Positions 26,002 to 34,295 are shown, numbered from the stretch's first letter. The stretch: DNA of 37,652 bases from an uncultured Lachnospiraceae bacterium (GCA_946558695.1 CAMNTQ010000033.1:1-37652), one strand, 5' to 3'. Numbers and translations are program-made. The notes: generated from the sequence alone by a model not told the origin.

Positions 26002-26467
26002 TAATTTTGTAACGTTGGAGATTGGAAAGACAAAGCATATCGCATTGGTTGCTCATGACGGAAAAAAGAAAGAGCTGGTAGAATGGTGCGATCAGAATAA
26101 AGAGATATTAAAAGGGCATTTTCTGTGCGGAACGGGAACAACAGCCCGTCTTATCGCGGAAAAGACAGGGCTTCCGGTAAAAGGCTATAACAGCGGCCCG
26201 TTAGGCGGAGACCAGCAGATCGGGGCGAAGATTGTGGAGGGGCAGATTGACTTTATGGTATTTTTGTGGGATCCTCTCGAGGCGCAGCCCCATGATCCAG
26301 ATGTGAAGGCGCTTCTTCGTATCGCGGTCGTATATGATATACCAGTGGCAAACAATCTTGCAACAGCGGACTTTATGCTTCACTCGGAGTACATGGACGC
26401 AACTTATGACCGGAAGATCGAGAATTTCAATAAGACGGTTCAGGATCGGGTCAATCAGATGAAATAA
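25991..26467 (+). CDS. mgsA: Methylglyoxal synthase
   Basis: 158 residues. MgsA converts dihydroxyacetone phosphate to methylglyoxal and phosphate, relieving sugar-phosphate accumulation. Visible: IALVAHDGKKKELV, the phosphate-binding GTGTTARLI, the catalytic Asp in SGPLGGDQQIGAKI and the family block DPLEAQPHDPDVKALLRIA. Length matches the family (about 150). Two consecutive ATGs (25991, 25994) lie about 12 nt after GAGGAGG within the end of the preceding dehydrogenase gene. No terminator is evident before the symporter promoter. Confidence 0.97.
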   Translation: MMNDNFVTLEIGKTKHIALVAHDGKKKELVEWCDQNKEILKGHFLCGTGTTARLIAEKTGLPVKGYNSGPLGGDQQIGAKIVEGQIDFMVFLWDPLEAQPHDPDVKALLRIAVVYDIPVANNLATADFMLHSEYMDATYDRKIENFNKTVQDRVNQMK

Positions 26468-26528
26468 GGATTGTAATTTTCAAAAAAATCTATTAACTTC
26501 AATAGTACATTTTTCTTACGCAAAGCAG

Positions 26529-26557
26529 TTGACAGAAATATCCTTCCGTGATACAAT
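26529..26557 (+). promoter_or_regulatory. Near-consensus sigma-A promoter of the symporter
   Basis: Perfect TTGACA (26529-26534), 17-bp spacer and TACAAT (26552-26557). Transcription should start near 26564, immediately before a large inverted repeat. Confidence 0.8.
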
Positions 26558-26565
26558 TTCAAGGT

Positions 26566-26599
26566 GCTTTAATGCTTTAAAGCGTTGCGCTTTAAAGCG
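26566..26599. repeat. Tandem palindromes forming a 25-bp inverted repeat (operator candidate)
   Basis: A half copy GCTTTAA (26566-26572) is followed by GCTTTAAAGC (26574-26583) and CGCTTTAAAGCG (26588-26599). Each copy is a palindrome, and the arms 26574-26584 and 26588-26598 are exact reverse complements with a TTG loop. It sits just downstream of the predicted transcription start, suiting either a repressor operator or a 5'-UTR hairpin. There is no T tract for termination. Confidence 0.65.
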
Positions 26600-26689
26600 A
26601 CATGGCAAATGAGAGGATCGTACAATGTCCGACTTTGTCTGCAAAAAAGCGCAAAAGGAATTGAAACAGAGAAAGAAGAGGGAATTTTT

Positions 26690-28216
26690 ATGGCTGTTAA
26701 GTTGATTTTGCTGGTTATTTTCTTTGGAATCATGGTAGCTGTAGGTCTATACAGCAGGAAACATGCGACCAGCGTGGATGGATTTGTATTGGGAGGACGT
26801 TCCGTAGGGCCGTGGCTTACGGCGTTTGCATATGGAACTTCTTACTTTTCGGCGGTTGTGTTCGTCGGGTATGCGGGACAATTTGGCTGGAAATATGGTA
26901 TGGCTTCTACTTGGATCGGGCTTGGAAATGCAGTGATCGGAAGTCTTCTGGCATGGGTTGTACTTGGAAGACGTACAAAAGTTATGACGCAGCGTCTGAA
27001 TTCTAAGACGATGCCGGATTTTTTCGGCGAGAGGTATGAGAGCAAGGCGCTTAAGATTGCGGCATCTGCGATCGTATTTATCTTTTTGATCCCATATACG
27101 GCATCGGTATATAATGGCCTTTCCAGACTATTCGGGATGGCGTTTCATATTCCGTATACATATTGTGTGATCGGTATGGCAGTATTTACCGGAATCTATG
27201 TAATTCTCGGCGGTTATATGGCAACGGCTATCAATGACTTTATTCAGGGGATCATTATGCTTGTGGGGATCTGTGCCGTCATCGGTTCTGTTCTTGGCGG
27301 ACAGGGCGGATTGATCGAGGCGATTCGGAAAATGGCGGAGATTCCAAGCGATATCGAGATTACGATGGGACAGCCGGGGGCGTTTACTTCATTTTTGGGT
27401 CCTGACCCTCTTAATCTTCTTGGCGTTGTGATACTGACTTCTCTCGGAACGTGGGGACTTCCTCAGATGGTAGGGAAGTTCTATGCGATCAAGGATGAGA
27501 AATCCATCAATACCGGTACGGTGATCTCGACGATCTTTGCGGTGATCATCTCCGGCGGATGTTATTTCCTCGGAGGGTTTGGAAGACTGTTTGACAATCC
27601 GTCTGTTTATGACGAGACGGGGGCGGTTGTTTTTGACGGGATTGTTCCGTATATGCTGTCTACATTGCCGGATATTCTGATTGGAGTTGTAGTAGTGCTT
27701 GTATTGTCGGCGTCCATGTCGACGCTGGCATCGCTGGTGCTTACTTCAAGTTCAACGTTGACGCTTGATCTCTTAAAAGATAACGTTGTAAAAAATATGG
27801 ATGAAAAAAAGCAGGTAAAGACCATGCAGGTTCTGGTTGTATTTTTCATCGTACTGTCCGTAGTGATCGCGCTCGATCCGCCGACCTTTATCGCACAGCT
27901 CATGGGTATCTCATGGGGCGCGCTTGCAGGAGCATTTCTTGCGCCGTTTATGTACGGGCTGTACTGGAAAGGCGTTACAAGAGCGGCAGTATGGGCGAGC
28001 TTCGCGGCGGGCGTTGGTATTACGGTTTCTAATATGTATTTCCACTATATCGCATCTCCGATCAATGCGGGCGCGGCTGCAATGATTGCGGGATTGATCG
28101 TAGTTCCGGTTGTCAGCGTAGTGACGCCGAAGCTTCAGAAAGAAAAAGTAGATGAGATCTTTCTGTGTTATGAAGAGAAAGTAATGATATCAAAGAAACG
28201 TTCTTTGGAAGAATAA
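26690..28216 (+). CDS. Sodium:solute symporter family transporter
   Basis: 508 residues, very hydrophobic with about 12-13 membrane segments, beginning with KLILLVIFFGIMVAVGLYS. Family features of the SSS (SLC5-like) group include FVLGGRSVGPWLTAFAYGTS, YVILGGYMATAINDFIQG and VVLSASMSTLASLVLTSSS, which carries the sodium-site serines and threonines. It takes up a small solute with Na+; the closest style is the proline/pantothenate branch, but the substrate cannot be read. ATG 26690 with AGAGGG upstream is chosen; a longer frame reaching 26585 would run through the inverted repeat. Strong promoter, operator-like repeat and dedicated terminator make this a regulated single-gene unit. Confidence 0.92.
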   Translation: MAVKLILLVIFFGIMVAVGLYSRKHATSVDGFVLGGRSVGPWLTAFAYGTSYFSAVVFVGYAGQFGWKYGMASTWIGLGNAVIGSLLAWVVLGRRTKVMTQRLNSKTMPDFFGERYESKALKIAASAIVFIFLIPYTASVYNGLSRLFGMAFHIPYTYCVIGMAVFTGIYVILGGYMATAINDFIQGIIMLVGICAVIGSVLGGQGGLIEAIRKMAEIPSDIEITMGQPGAFTSFLGPDPLNLLGVVILTSLGTWGLPQMVGKFYAIKDEKSINTGTVISTIFAVIISGGCYFLGGFGRLFDNPSVYDETGAVVFDGIVPYMLSTLPDILIGVVVVLVLSASMSTLASLVLTSSSTLTLDLLKDNVVKNMDEKKQVKTMQVLVVFFIVLSVVIALDPPTFIAQLMGISWGALAGAFLAPFMYGLYWKGVTRAAVWASFAAGVGITVSNMYFHYIASPINAGAAAMIAGLIVVPVVSVVTPKLQKEKVDEIFLCYEEKVMISKKRSLEE

Positions 28217-28244
28217 TGGGATGAAACAAATATTAAAATATATC

Positions 28245-28279
28245 AAGGGAAGTGATTAAAATTAGCACTTCCCTTTTTT
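28245..28279 (+). terminator. Terminator after the symporter
   Basis: AAGGGAAGTG (28245-28254), 11-nt loop, CACTTCCCTT (28266-28275) and a T tract, 29 nt after the stop: a strong intrinsic terminator. Confidence 0.88.
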
Positions 28280-28392
28280 ATGTTTGTATGGTAGGATAGG
28301 GGAGAGTTAAAATCAGACAATAAAATTGATAAATATTAACTTGTTCGTGTTGGTATATCGGCTTGCCGGATGGATATTATGGAGATGTCAAG

Positions 28393-29208
28393 ATGATTGA
28401 AAAAACATATACGACACCGTTAGGTATCATCCATTATTGGATTCATATGATTGCAGAGGAAGCTTTGACATTGGCTTTTCTGCCGGGACTGACAGCAGAT
28501 CACAGATTGTTTGACAAGCAGATCGCATGTTTTAAAAACGAATATAATGTTTTTGTCTGGGATGCACCCGGTCATGCGGCCTCATGGCCCTTCAGATTTG
28601 ACTTTGATCTGATGGATAAGGCAAGATGGCTGAACGGCATATTTGAACAGGAAAGAATCACAAGACCTGTGATTATAGGACAGTCTATGGGCGGTTATGT
28701 CGGGCAGATGTATGCGCAGTTATATCCTGAGAAGTTAAAGGGAATGGTCTCTATTGATTCAGCTCCGTTAAAAAGAAAGTTTTCGACGGGAATTGAGCTT
28801 TGGCTGTTAAAGAGGATGGAGCCTGTTTATCTCTATTATCCGTGGAGTCTGCTGTTAAAATCGGGAGTGAATAATGTCGCGGTATCGGAATACGGAAGAA
28901 CACTGATGCATGAGATTATGACGGCGTATGCCGGAGATAAAAAGCGGTATGCAAAAATAGCCGGCAATGGATTCCGAATCCTCGCAGATGCGATAGAAAT
29001 GGATCTGCCGTACGAGATCAAATGCCCGGCACTTTTGATCTGCGGTGAAAAAGACCGCGCCGGATCGTGCATTCGGTATAATAAAGCGTGGCATAAAGAT
29101 ACCGGCATCCCCCTGGAATGGATAAAAAACGCCGGACACAATGCAAATACGGATCAGCCGGAAACCGTAAACCGGCTGATCGGCGGGCTGGCCAGGCAAG
29201 CGCGATAG
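28393..29208 (+). CDS. Alpha/beta hydrolase
   Basis: 271 residues of the alpha/beta hydrolase fold. The nucleophile elbow is IIGQSMGGYVGQ (Ser in GxSxG), the acidic residue probably lies in LICGEKDRAG, and the histidine is in KNAGHNANTD. The oxyanion region is FLPGLTADHRLF. Substrate unknown; esterase, thioesterase or lactonase roles are all possible. GGAG lies 8 nt before ATG 28393. The gap to the leuA-type gene is 65 nt without a clear terminator (a CAGCCGG/CCGGCTG hairpin at 29155-29178 lies inside the coding end and has no T tract), so the two may be cotranscribed. Confidence 0.88.
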   Translation: MIEKTYTTPLGIIHYWIHMIAEEALTLAFLPGLTADHRLFDKQIACFKNEYNVFVWDAPGHAASWPFRFDFDLMDKARWLNGIFEQERITRPVIIGQSMGGYVGQMYAQLYPEKLKGMVSIDSAPLKRKFSTGIELWLLKRMEPVYLYYPWSLLLKSGVNNVAVSEYGRTLMHEIMTAYAGDKKRYAKIAGNGFRILADAIEMDLPYEIKCPALLICGEKDRAGSCIRYNKAWHKDTGIPLEWIKNAGHNANTDQPETVNRLIGGLARQAR

Positions 29209-29273
29209 CCCTTGGCCGCTGCAAAGGCACGATAATTAAAAATTTTATGATATCAGTTGAAGGAGATGGATTT

Positions 29274-31262
29274 ATGAAGAATTTTAACAAGTATGAGAGA
29301 ACGTATTTTATGCCGCCGGTTGTTACTTATGACTGGGTGAAGAAGGATTACATCGATAAACCGCCGATCTGGTGCAGCGTGGACTTAAGAGACGGGAATC
29401 AGGCGCTGATTGAGCCTATGAGTCTGGATGAGAAGCTGGAATTTTTCCAGATGCTGGTGGACGTGGGCTTTAAGGAGATTGAGGTCGGATTTCCGGCGGC
29501 GTCAGAGACGGAATATAAGTTCCTCCGGACGTTGATCGAGAAGGATATGATCCCGGATGATGTGACGGTACAAGTGCTGACACAGGCAAGAGAGCATATT
29601 ATTAAGAAGACCTTTGAGGCAGTGAAGGGCGCGCCCCATGCGGTAGTCCATCTGTATAATTCTACTTCGGTCGCACAGCGGGAACAGGTATTTAAAAAGG
29701 ATAAAGAAGAGATTAAAAAGATTGCCATTGACGGGGCGAAGCTTCTTCTTGAGCTGGCCAATGAGACGGACGGCAATTTTACCTTCCAGTACAGTCCGGA
29801 GAGCTTTCCGGGCACGGAAGTCGAATATGCGGTGGAAGTGTGCAACGCGGTGCTGGACGTGTGGCGGCCCGCAGCGGATCATAAGGCAATCATTAATATA
29901 CCGACTACCGTTGAAAATGCAATGCCTCACGTATTTGCATGCCAGCTTGAGTATGTGCATAAGCATTTAAAGTACAGAGACAACGTTATTTTGTGTCTGC
30001 ATCCGCATAATGACCGCGGATGCGGCGTCGCTACGGCTGAGCTTGGCATACTGGCGGGAGCAGACCGGATTGAGGGAACATTATTTGGAAACGGAGAGCG
30101 CACCGGCAATGTGGATATCGTAACGCTTGGCATGAATATGTTCTCCCACGGCGTCGATCCGAAGCTTGATTTTTCCGACATGCAGCATCTTCGGGATACT
30201 TATGAGAGGCTTACGAGGATGGAAGTCAATCCGAGACAGCCTTACGGCGGAGATCTGGTGTTCACTGCGTTCTCCGGCTCCCATCAGGATGCGATCGCAA
30301 AGGGCATGGCGTGGAGAGACGAAAAGAAATGCGGGAAGTGGACGGTCCCGTATCTTCCGATCGATCCGCAGGATGTGGGAAGGAAGTACGATTCGGATGT
30401 GATCCGTATCAACAGCCAGTCCGGTAAGGGAGGCGTAAGCTACATTCTGAAGCAGAGCTTTGGCATCAATCTGCCGATGAAGATGCGGGAAGAAGTCGGT
30501 TATCTTGTGAAGGATGTATCCGATAAGGCACATAAGGAGTTAAGTCCGGAGTGGGTGTACGAGATTTTCACGGACAATTATGTGAATACGAAGCCGGTAT
30601 TTTCGATTGACGAGTGTCATTTCAAGCAGGTGGACGGCATCACGGCGGAGGTATCGATCAATCACGGCGGAGAGAGCCGGACGATCACAGCGAATGGAAA
30701 CGGCCGTCTGGATGCGGTGAGCAATGCAATCAAGCAGTATTTTAACATCAGTTATGAACTGAGATTTTACGAAGAGCATTCTCTGACGAGAGGTTCTTCG
30801 TCGAAAGCGGTGGCATATGTGGGGATTGTATGCAATGGGAAAGCCTTCTGGGGGGTAGGTATCGACGCGGATATTATCAGTGCATCGATTGAAGCCTTGA
30901 TCGTTGCAGTGAATAAAATTGAAGAAATCGGCAGTGCGGAGACATGCAAGGATGCCAGGATGATAGAGATTATGAATTATATCCAGGCAAATTATATCGA
31001 TATCACACTGGATGACCTGGCAGAGAGATTCTATCTGTCAAAGCCTTATATCTCCAAATACGTAAAAGAAAAATCGGGCATGACATTCGGGGAACTGGTG
31101 AAGAAGATCCGTATGAAGAAGGCAAAAGCGCTCCTGAAAAGCAGCAATATGACGGTGGAAAATATATCGTTGTCTGTGGGATATCAGAATGTAGAGCATT
31201 TTAACAGGCTGTTTAAGAAAGCATATAATATGACACCGATGCAGTTCCGCAACCAAAAATAG
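29274..31262 (+). CDS. leuA: 2-isopropylmalate synthase fused to an AraC-type DNA-binding domain
   Basis: 662 residues. The first about 555 are a complete long-form LeuA: SVDLRDGNQAL (35-45), metal-binding HPHNDRG (243-249), GNGERTGNVD (272-281) and a C-terminal LeuA dimerisation/leucine-response domain ending near SIEALIVAVNKIEEI. Residues about 558-662 are a full two-helix-turn-helix AraC/XylS domain: ITLDDLAERFYLSKPYISKY, then VENISLSVGYQNVEHFNRLF and the signature TPMQFR. There is no stop or frame change between the parts. The start has AAGGAGA seven bases upstream. It condenses acetyl-CoA with 2-oxoisovalerate, and the fusion suggests the enzyme also binds DNA, perhaps in response to leucine. 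No other leu genes are nearby. Confidence 0.95.
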   Translation: MKNFNKYERTYFMPPVVTYDWVKKDYIDKPPIWCSVDLRDGNQALIEPMSLDEKLEFFQMLVDVGFKEIEVGFPAASETEYKFLRTLIEKDMIPDDVTVQVLTQAREHIIKKTFEAVKGAPHAVVHLYNSTSVAQREQVFKKDKEEIKKIAIDGAKLLLELANETDGNFTFQYSPESFPGTEVEYAVEVCNAVLDVWRPAADHKAIINIPTTVENAMPHVFACQLEYVHKHLKYRDNVILCLHPHNDRGCGVATAELGILAGADRIEGTLFGNGERTGNVDIVTLGMNMFSHGVDPKLDFSDMQHLRDTYERLTRMEVNPRQPYGGDLVFTAFSGSHQDAIAKGMAWRDEKKCGKWTVPYLPIDPQDVGRKYDSDVIRINSQSGKGGVSYILKQSFGINLPMKMREEVGYLVKDVSDKAHKELSPEWVYEIFTDNYVNTKPVFSIDECHFKQVDGITAEVSINHGGESRTITANGNGRLDAVSNAIKQYFNISYELRFYEEHSLTRGSSSKAVAYVGIVCNGKAFWGVGIDADIISASIEALIVAVNKIEEIGSAETCKDARMIEIMNYIQANYIDITLDDLAERFYLSKPYISKYVKEKSGMTFGELVKKIRMKKAKALLKSSNMTVENISLSVGYQNVEHFNRLFKKAYNMTPMQFRNQK

Positions 31263-31294
31263 AAGTGAAGACAGCATGGATGTGAGGAGAAAAA

Positions 31295-31954
31295 ATGGAA
31301 TTTTCGGAATATTTTCCTATATGGGATAAGCTGACGCCCAGGCAGATGAAGGACATTTCCGGCAGTATCGGAAGCCGTATGGTGAAGAAAGGCGAGGTAC
31401 TCTATGGCGGCGGCGCGGACTGTACCGGTCTGCTGCTTGTGAAATCCGGTCAGCTTCGGGCGTTCATCCTCTCGGATGAGGGGAGGGAGATCACGGTCTA
31501 CCGGCTGTTTGACCGGGATATCTGCCTGTTTTCCGCCTCCTGTATTCTGCGTTCTATTCAGTTTGATGTGACGATCACCGCGGAAAAGGATACCGAATTA
31601 TGGATCATTTCCGCGGACGTCTACAAGAAGATCATGGAGGAGTCCGCCGCGGTAGCCAATTACACGAACGAGATCATGGCCTCCCGGTTTTCAGAAGTTA
31701 TGTGGCTGTTGGAACAGGTTATGTGGAAAAGCATGGACAAACGTGTGGCCGCTTTTCTTTTAGAAGAGGCGGCCATTGAAGATACGGATCGCCTGAACAT
31801 TACCCATGAGAGCATTGCCAATCATCTGGGAACCCACCGGGAGGTCATAACCCGGATGCTCCGTTACTTTCAGCGCGAGGGGATGGTAAGCCTTACCCGC
31901 GGCTCGGTAGAGATTACGGACCGGGCGAAACTGGAGGAATTGGACGGCAAATAA
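31295..31954 (+). CDS. Crp/Fnr-family transcriptional regulator
   Basis: 219 residues. The N-terminal cyclic-nucleotide-binding-like beta-roll contains GEVLYGGGADCTGLLLVKSG and GREITVYRLFDRD; the C-terminal winged HTH contains NITHESIANHLGTHREVITR followed by MLRYFQREGMV. The cysteines are not arranged as an FNR iron-sulfur cluster, so the signal is unknown (redox, sulfide or a small ligand). GAGGAG precedes the ATG. It is 32 nt after the LeuA-AraC gene and converges with the CoA-disulfide reductase gene with only 5 nt between stops. A GTGAT-N3-ATCAC palindrome at the rhodanese promoter is a likely target. Confidence 0.93.
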   Translation: MEFSEYFPIWDKLTPRQMKDISGSIGSRMVKKGEVLYGGGADCTGLLLVKSGQLRAFILSDEGREITVYRLFDRDICLFSASCILRSIQFDVTITAEKDTELWIISADVYKKIMEESAAVANYTNEIMASRFSEVMWLLEQVMWKSMDKRVAAFLLEEAAIEDTDRLNITHESIANHLGTHREVITRMLRYFQREGMVSLTRGSVEITDRAKLEELDGK

Positions 31955-31959
31955 GGATT

Positions 31960-33651
31960 TTACCGGTCCATCCCGCAAGGGGAAGCCGATTCGATCAGGC
32001 AGCGGTCGTTTGTGACCGCGTCATAGAATCGGAAGCCTCCGGCAAAGTTATACGCTTCATAGCCATGTCCGGCAAGAATCCGGCAGGCAATGTAACTTCT
32101 CAGGCCGCTCTGGCAGATGACATAGACCGGCTTATCCCGCTCTATTTCATCCAGCCGCGTCCGCAGTTCATCTACGGGAATATTTTTGAACCCGTCAATA
32201 TGTCCGTTGCTGTATTCTCCTGCCGTTCTGGCATCCAGCAGGGTCGCGCTCCCGTCATGGGGAAGACGGTTTACGTCTTGTAAAAACCATTGTTTGAGAA
32301 TTCCCTTTTCTATGTTGTCGATCATGAAACCGGCCATATTTACCGGATCTTTGGCAGAGGAATAAGGCGGCGCATATGCAAGGTCCAGACTCTTAAGCTC
32401 GGTAGCTTTAAGATTTGCATGGATAGCCGCAGCCAAGACATCAATACGTTTATCCACGCCGTCATAGCCTACGATCTGAGCGCCCAGAAGACGAAGCGTC
32501 TTCTTCTCAAACACCACTTTCATAGTCATCAGTTTTCCGCCGGGATAGTAGCCGGCATGGTTCATTGGAGAGAGGATGACTTTATCTGTCTCTAACCCGG
32601 CTTTTTTTGCATTGGTTTCATTGACTCCGGTGACAGCGGCGGTCATGTCAAATACCTGAATGATACTGCTGCCCTGAGAGCCGGTATAGCGGCTGTCCCC
32701 GCCGCAGATGTTATCGGCGGCGATCCTTCCCTGTCTGTTGGCCGGACCCGCTAAAGAAATGACGGCATCCTGTTCGGTGACATAGTGTTTTACTTGTACT
32801 GCGTCCCCTACGGCAAAGATATCCGGGACGGATGTTTCCATCCGGTCGTTTACTGCGATGCTGCCTTTGATGCCCAGCTTAAGGCCTGCATCCTTTGCGA
32901 GAGCAGTGTCGGGAGTAACGCCGATGGCAAGTACCACCATATCGGCATGAAGAGGGGCTTCCTCTTTCAGAAGAACGTCTATGCCGTTATCGCTTTTTTC
33001 AAAGCCTTCTACCGTGCGGCCTAAGAGTAGTCTGACACCGTGCCTTCGCATTTCCCCGTGAATAAAAGCTGCCATATCCGGGTCGAAGGGATTCATCAGT
33101 TGTCTGGGACGCTGGACGATGGTTACTTCCATGCCAAGTTCCTTTAAGTTTTCCGCCAGCTCCAGACTGATGAAACCGCCTCCTGCCAGCACGGCCGATT
33201 TGGGGTGCTGCTTGTTGATGTATTCTTTGATGGAAAACGTGTCTTCCACCGTCCGCAGGGTAAATACCCGGTCCAGTTTGGCGCCTGCGACTCTGGGCTG
33301 TGTGGGTTTGGCGCCGGGAGACAGGATGAGCTTGTCGTAGCTCTCCTTAAACGTCTCGCCGGTCTCAAGATTTTTTACAGAGACCAATCTTTCATCCGGG
33401 TGAATGGCCGTGACTTCATGGAGCACTTTCATGATTACGCGAAAGCGTGAGAAGAAGCTTTCGGGAGTTTGAAGGGTTAACTCTTCGGGATCGCCGATCA
33501 CGTCTCCGATATAGTAGGGCAGGCCGCAGTTCGCGTAGGAAATATATCCTGACCGTTCAAAGACTACGATCTCTGCCTGTTCATCCAGCCTGCGGATTCT
33601 TGACGCCGCTGTGGCCCCTCCGGCAACGCCGCCTACGATTACTATTTTCAT
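31960..33651 (-). CDS. CoA-disulfide reductase / rhodanese fusion
   Basis: 563 residues. The FAD-binding VIVGGVAGGATAASRIRR opens the protein, the active cysteine is Cys42 in SYANCGLPYYIGD, and a second nucleotide-binding loop, AVLAGGGFISLELAENL, and the AVGDAV segment follow. The C-terminal about 90 residues are a rhodanese domain with active Cys513 in CQSGLRS. This CoADR-Rhd architecture reduces CoA disulfide, CoA persulfide or polysulfide with NAD(P)H. The start overlaps the upstream rhodanese gene by 4 nt (ATGA), with AAAGGTGG upstream. The pair likely handles sulfane sulfur or thiol redox stress. Confidence 0.95.
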   Translation of the reverse strand: MKIVIVGGVAGGATAASRIRRLDEQAEIVVFERSGYISYANCGLPYYIGDVIGDPEELTLQTPESFFSRFRVIMKVLHEVTAIHPDERLVSVKNLETGETFKESYDKLILSPGAKPTQPRVAGAKLDRVFTLRTVEDTFSIKEYINKQHPKSAVLAGGGFISLELAENLKELGMEVTIVQRPRQLMNPFDPDMAAFIHGEMRRHGVRLLLGRTVEGFEKSDNGIDVLLKEEAPLHADMVVLAIGVTPDTALAKDAGLKLGIKGSIAVNDRMETSVPDIFAVGDAVQVKHYVTEQDAVISLAGPANRQGRIAADNICGGDSRYTGSQGSSIIQVFDMTAAVTGVNETNAKKAGLETDKVILSPMNHAGYYPGGKLMTMKVVFEKKTLRLLGAQIVGYDGVDKRIDVLAAAIHANLKATELKSLDLAYAPPYSSAKDPVNMAGFMIDNIEKGILKQWFLQDVNRLPHDGSATLLDARTAGEYSNGHIDGFKNIPVDELRTRLDEIERDKPVYVICQSGLRSYIACRILAGHGYEAYNFAGGFRFYDAVTNDRCLIESASPCGMDR

Positions 33652-33971
33652 ATAGATTCCACCTTTCCTGTATATGCGGATATTCCGCCTATATTTTTTA
33701 CATTCAGATACCCCATACGCTGCAGTGTGCTTACGGCCTGACGGCTTCTGGCGCCGCTGTGGCAGTAGACAAAGAGCGGGCGCTCCTTTCCGATGTCCGC
33801 GCCGCTTATGCCGCTGATCTTTTGAAGCGGGATGTTTTTACTGCCGGGGATATGTCCCTCGCGGTATTCTGGAGGCGTACGGACATCCAGCAGAACGGCA
33901 CTCGGGGTTTCATGATATTCTTTTAAGCCCTGATTGATATCAGGATTATGCAGAAAGTTAAAAAGTCCCAT
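33648..33971 (-). CDS. Single-domain rhodanese-like sulfurtransferase
   Basis: 107 residues: one rhodanese domain with LLDVRTPPEYREGHIPGS and the active loop VYCHSGARSRQA (Cys70). It carries sulfane sulfur as a cysteine persulfide. The start is placed at MGLFNFL (33971) because AAGGAGGT lies just upstream; a longer frame to 34061 would swallow the promoter and operator. It is the first gene of a two-gene operon with the CoA-disulfide reductase fusion, a natural persulfide donor-reductase pair. Confidence 0.93.
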   Translation of the reverse strand: MGLFNFLHNPDINQGLKEYHETPSAVLLDVRTPPEYREGHIPGSKNIPLQKISGISGADIGKERPLFVYCHSGARSRQAVSTLQRMGYLNVKNIGGISAYTGKVESI

Positions 33972-33998
33972 GACTGTACCTCCTTTTTCTTTTAATCC

Positions 33999-34039
33999 AG
34001 TATACTCTAATGTAAGAACTGCTTCCGTGATAAAATCAC
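33999..34039 (-). promoter_or_regulatory. Rhodanese operon promoter with Crp/Fnr-type site
   Basis: On the minus strand the -10 is TATACT (33999-34004) with no good -35. In place of the -35, a perfect inverted repeat GTGAT-AAA-ATCAC occupies 34027-34039, centred about 41 nt before the expected start, the class II activator position. A Crp/Fnr regulator is encoded at the other end of the operon. Confidence 0.6.
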
Positions 34040-34048
34040 AAAAACTGA

Positions 34049-34076
34049 TTGAAGTATCCATATTTTGGTTTATAAT
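34049..34076 (+). promoter_or_regulatory. Divergent + strand promoter
   Basis: TTGAAG (34049-34054), 16-bp spacer, perfect TATAAT (34071-34076), directed at the small ORF at 34140. The GTGAT-N3-ATCAC site lies about 50 nt upstream of its predicted start, so one site could serve both directions. Confidence 0.45.
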
Positions 34077-34139
34077 GATATCAGTGATTTTTTATAGTCA
34101 GAAGAGCGGCGATGAAAGTGAAAGAGAGTGATACGGGAG

Positions 34140-34289
34140 ATGAAATTCCAATGTTTTCCGGATATAAAAAAAGCCGCCGTATATTACCGGGAGCACGGCA
34201 TGGAAATAAGCTTTACTTCTCCGGGCTGGATCACAGAAGAAGATCTGCGGAAAAAGGGACGTAGTGTTCCCTCCTGCGGCGCGGCATGA
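34140..34289 (+). CDS. Small hypothetical protein (49 aa)
   Basis: An open frame of 49 codons from ATG 34140 to TGA 34287-34289. The product is mixed alpha/beta-like (DIKKAAVYYREHG, EISFTSPGWITEEDLRKKG) and ends SCGAA. I do not recognise the family. Purine-rich sequence precedes it (GGGAG is directly adjacent, GAGAG about 10 nt away), so the translation start is not strong. A plausible promoter lies 64 nt upstream. The same frame continues after a single TGA into a second frame with a Val-Pro/Ala-Leu repeat. It could be a real small protein or the eroded remains of a longer gene. Confidence 0.4.
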   Translation: MKFQCFPDIKKAAVYYREHGMEISFTSPGWITEEDLRKKGRSVPSCGAA

Positions 34290-34295
34290 AGTAAG

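Noticed and set aside
29155..29178. CAGCCGG/CCGGCTG hairpin as a terminator before leuA
   Set aside because: It lies inside the end of the hydrolase coding sequence and has no T tract.
29209..29273. T-box or leucine attenuator upstream of the LeuA fusion
   Set aside because: The gap is only 65 nt with no leader peptide, leucine codon run or terminator hairpin.
33447..33926. 159-codon + strand open frame
   Set aside because: Antisense to the rhodanese and CoA-disulfide reductase genes, which have clear motifs on the other strand.
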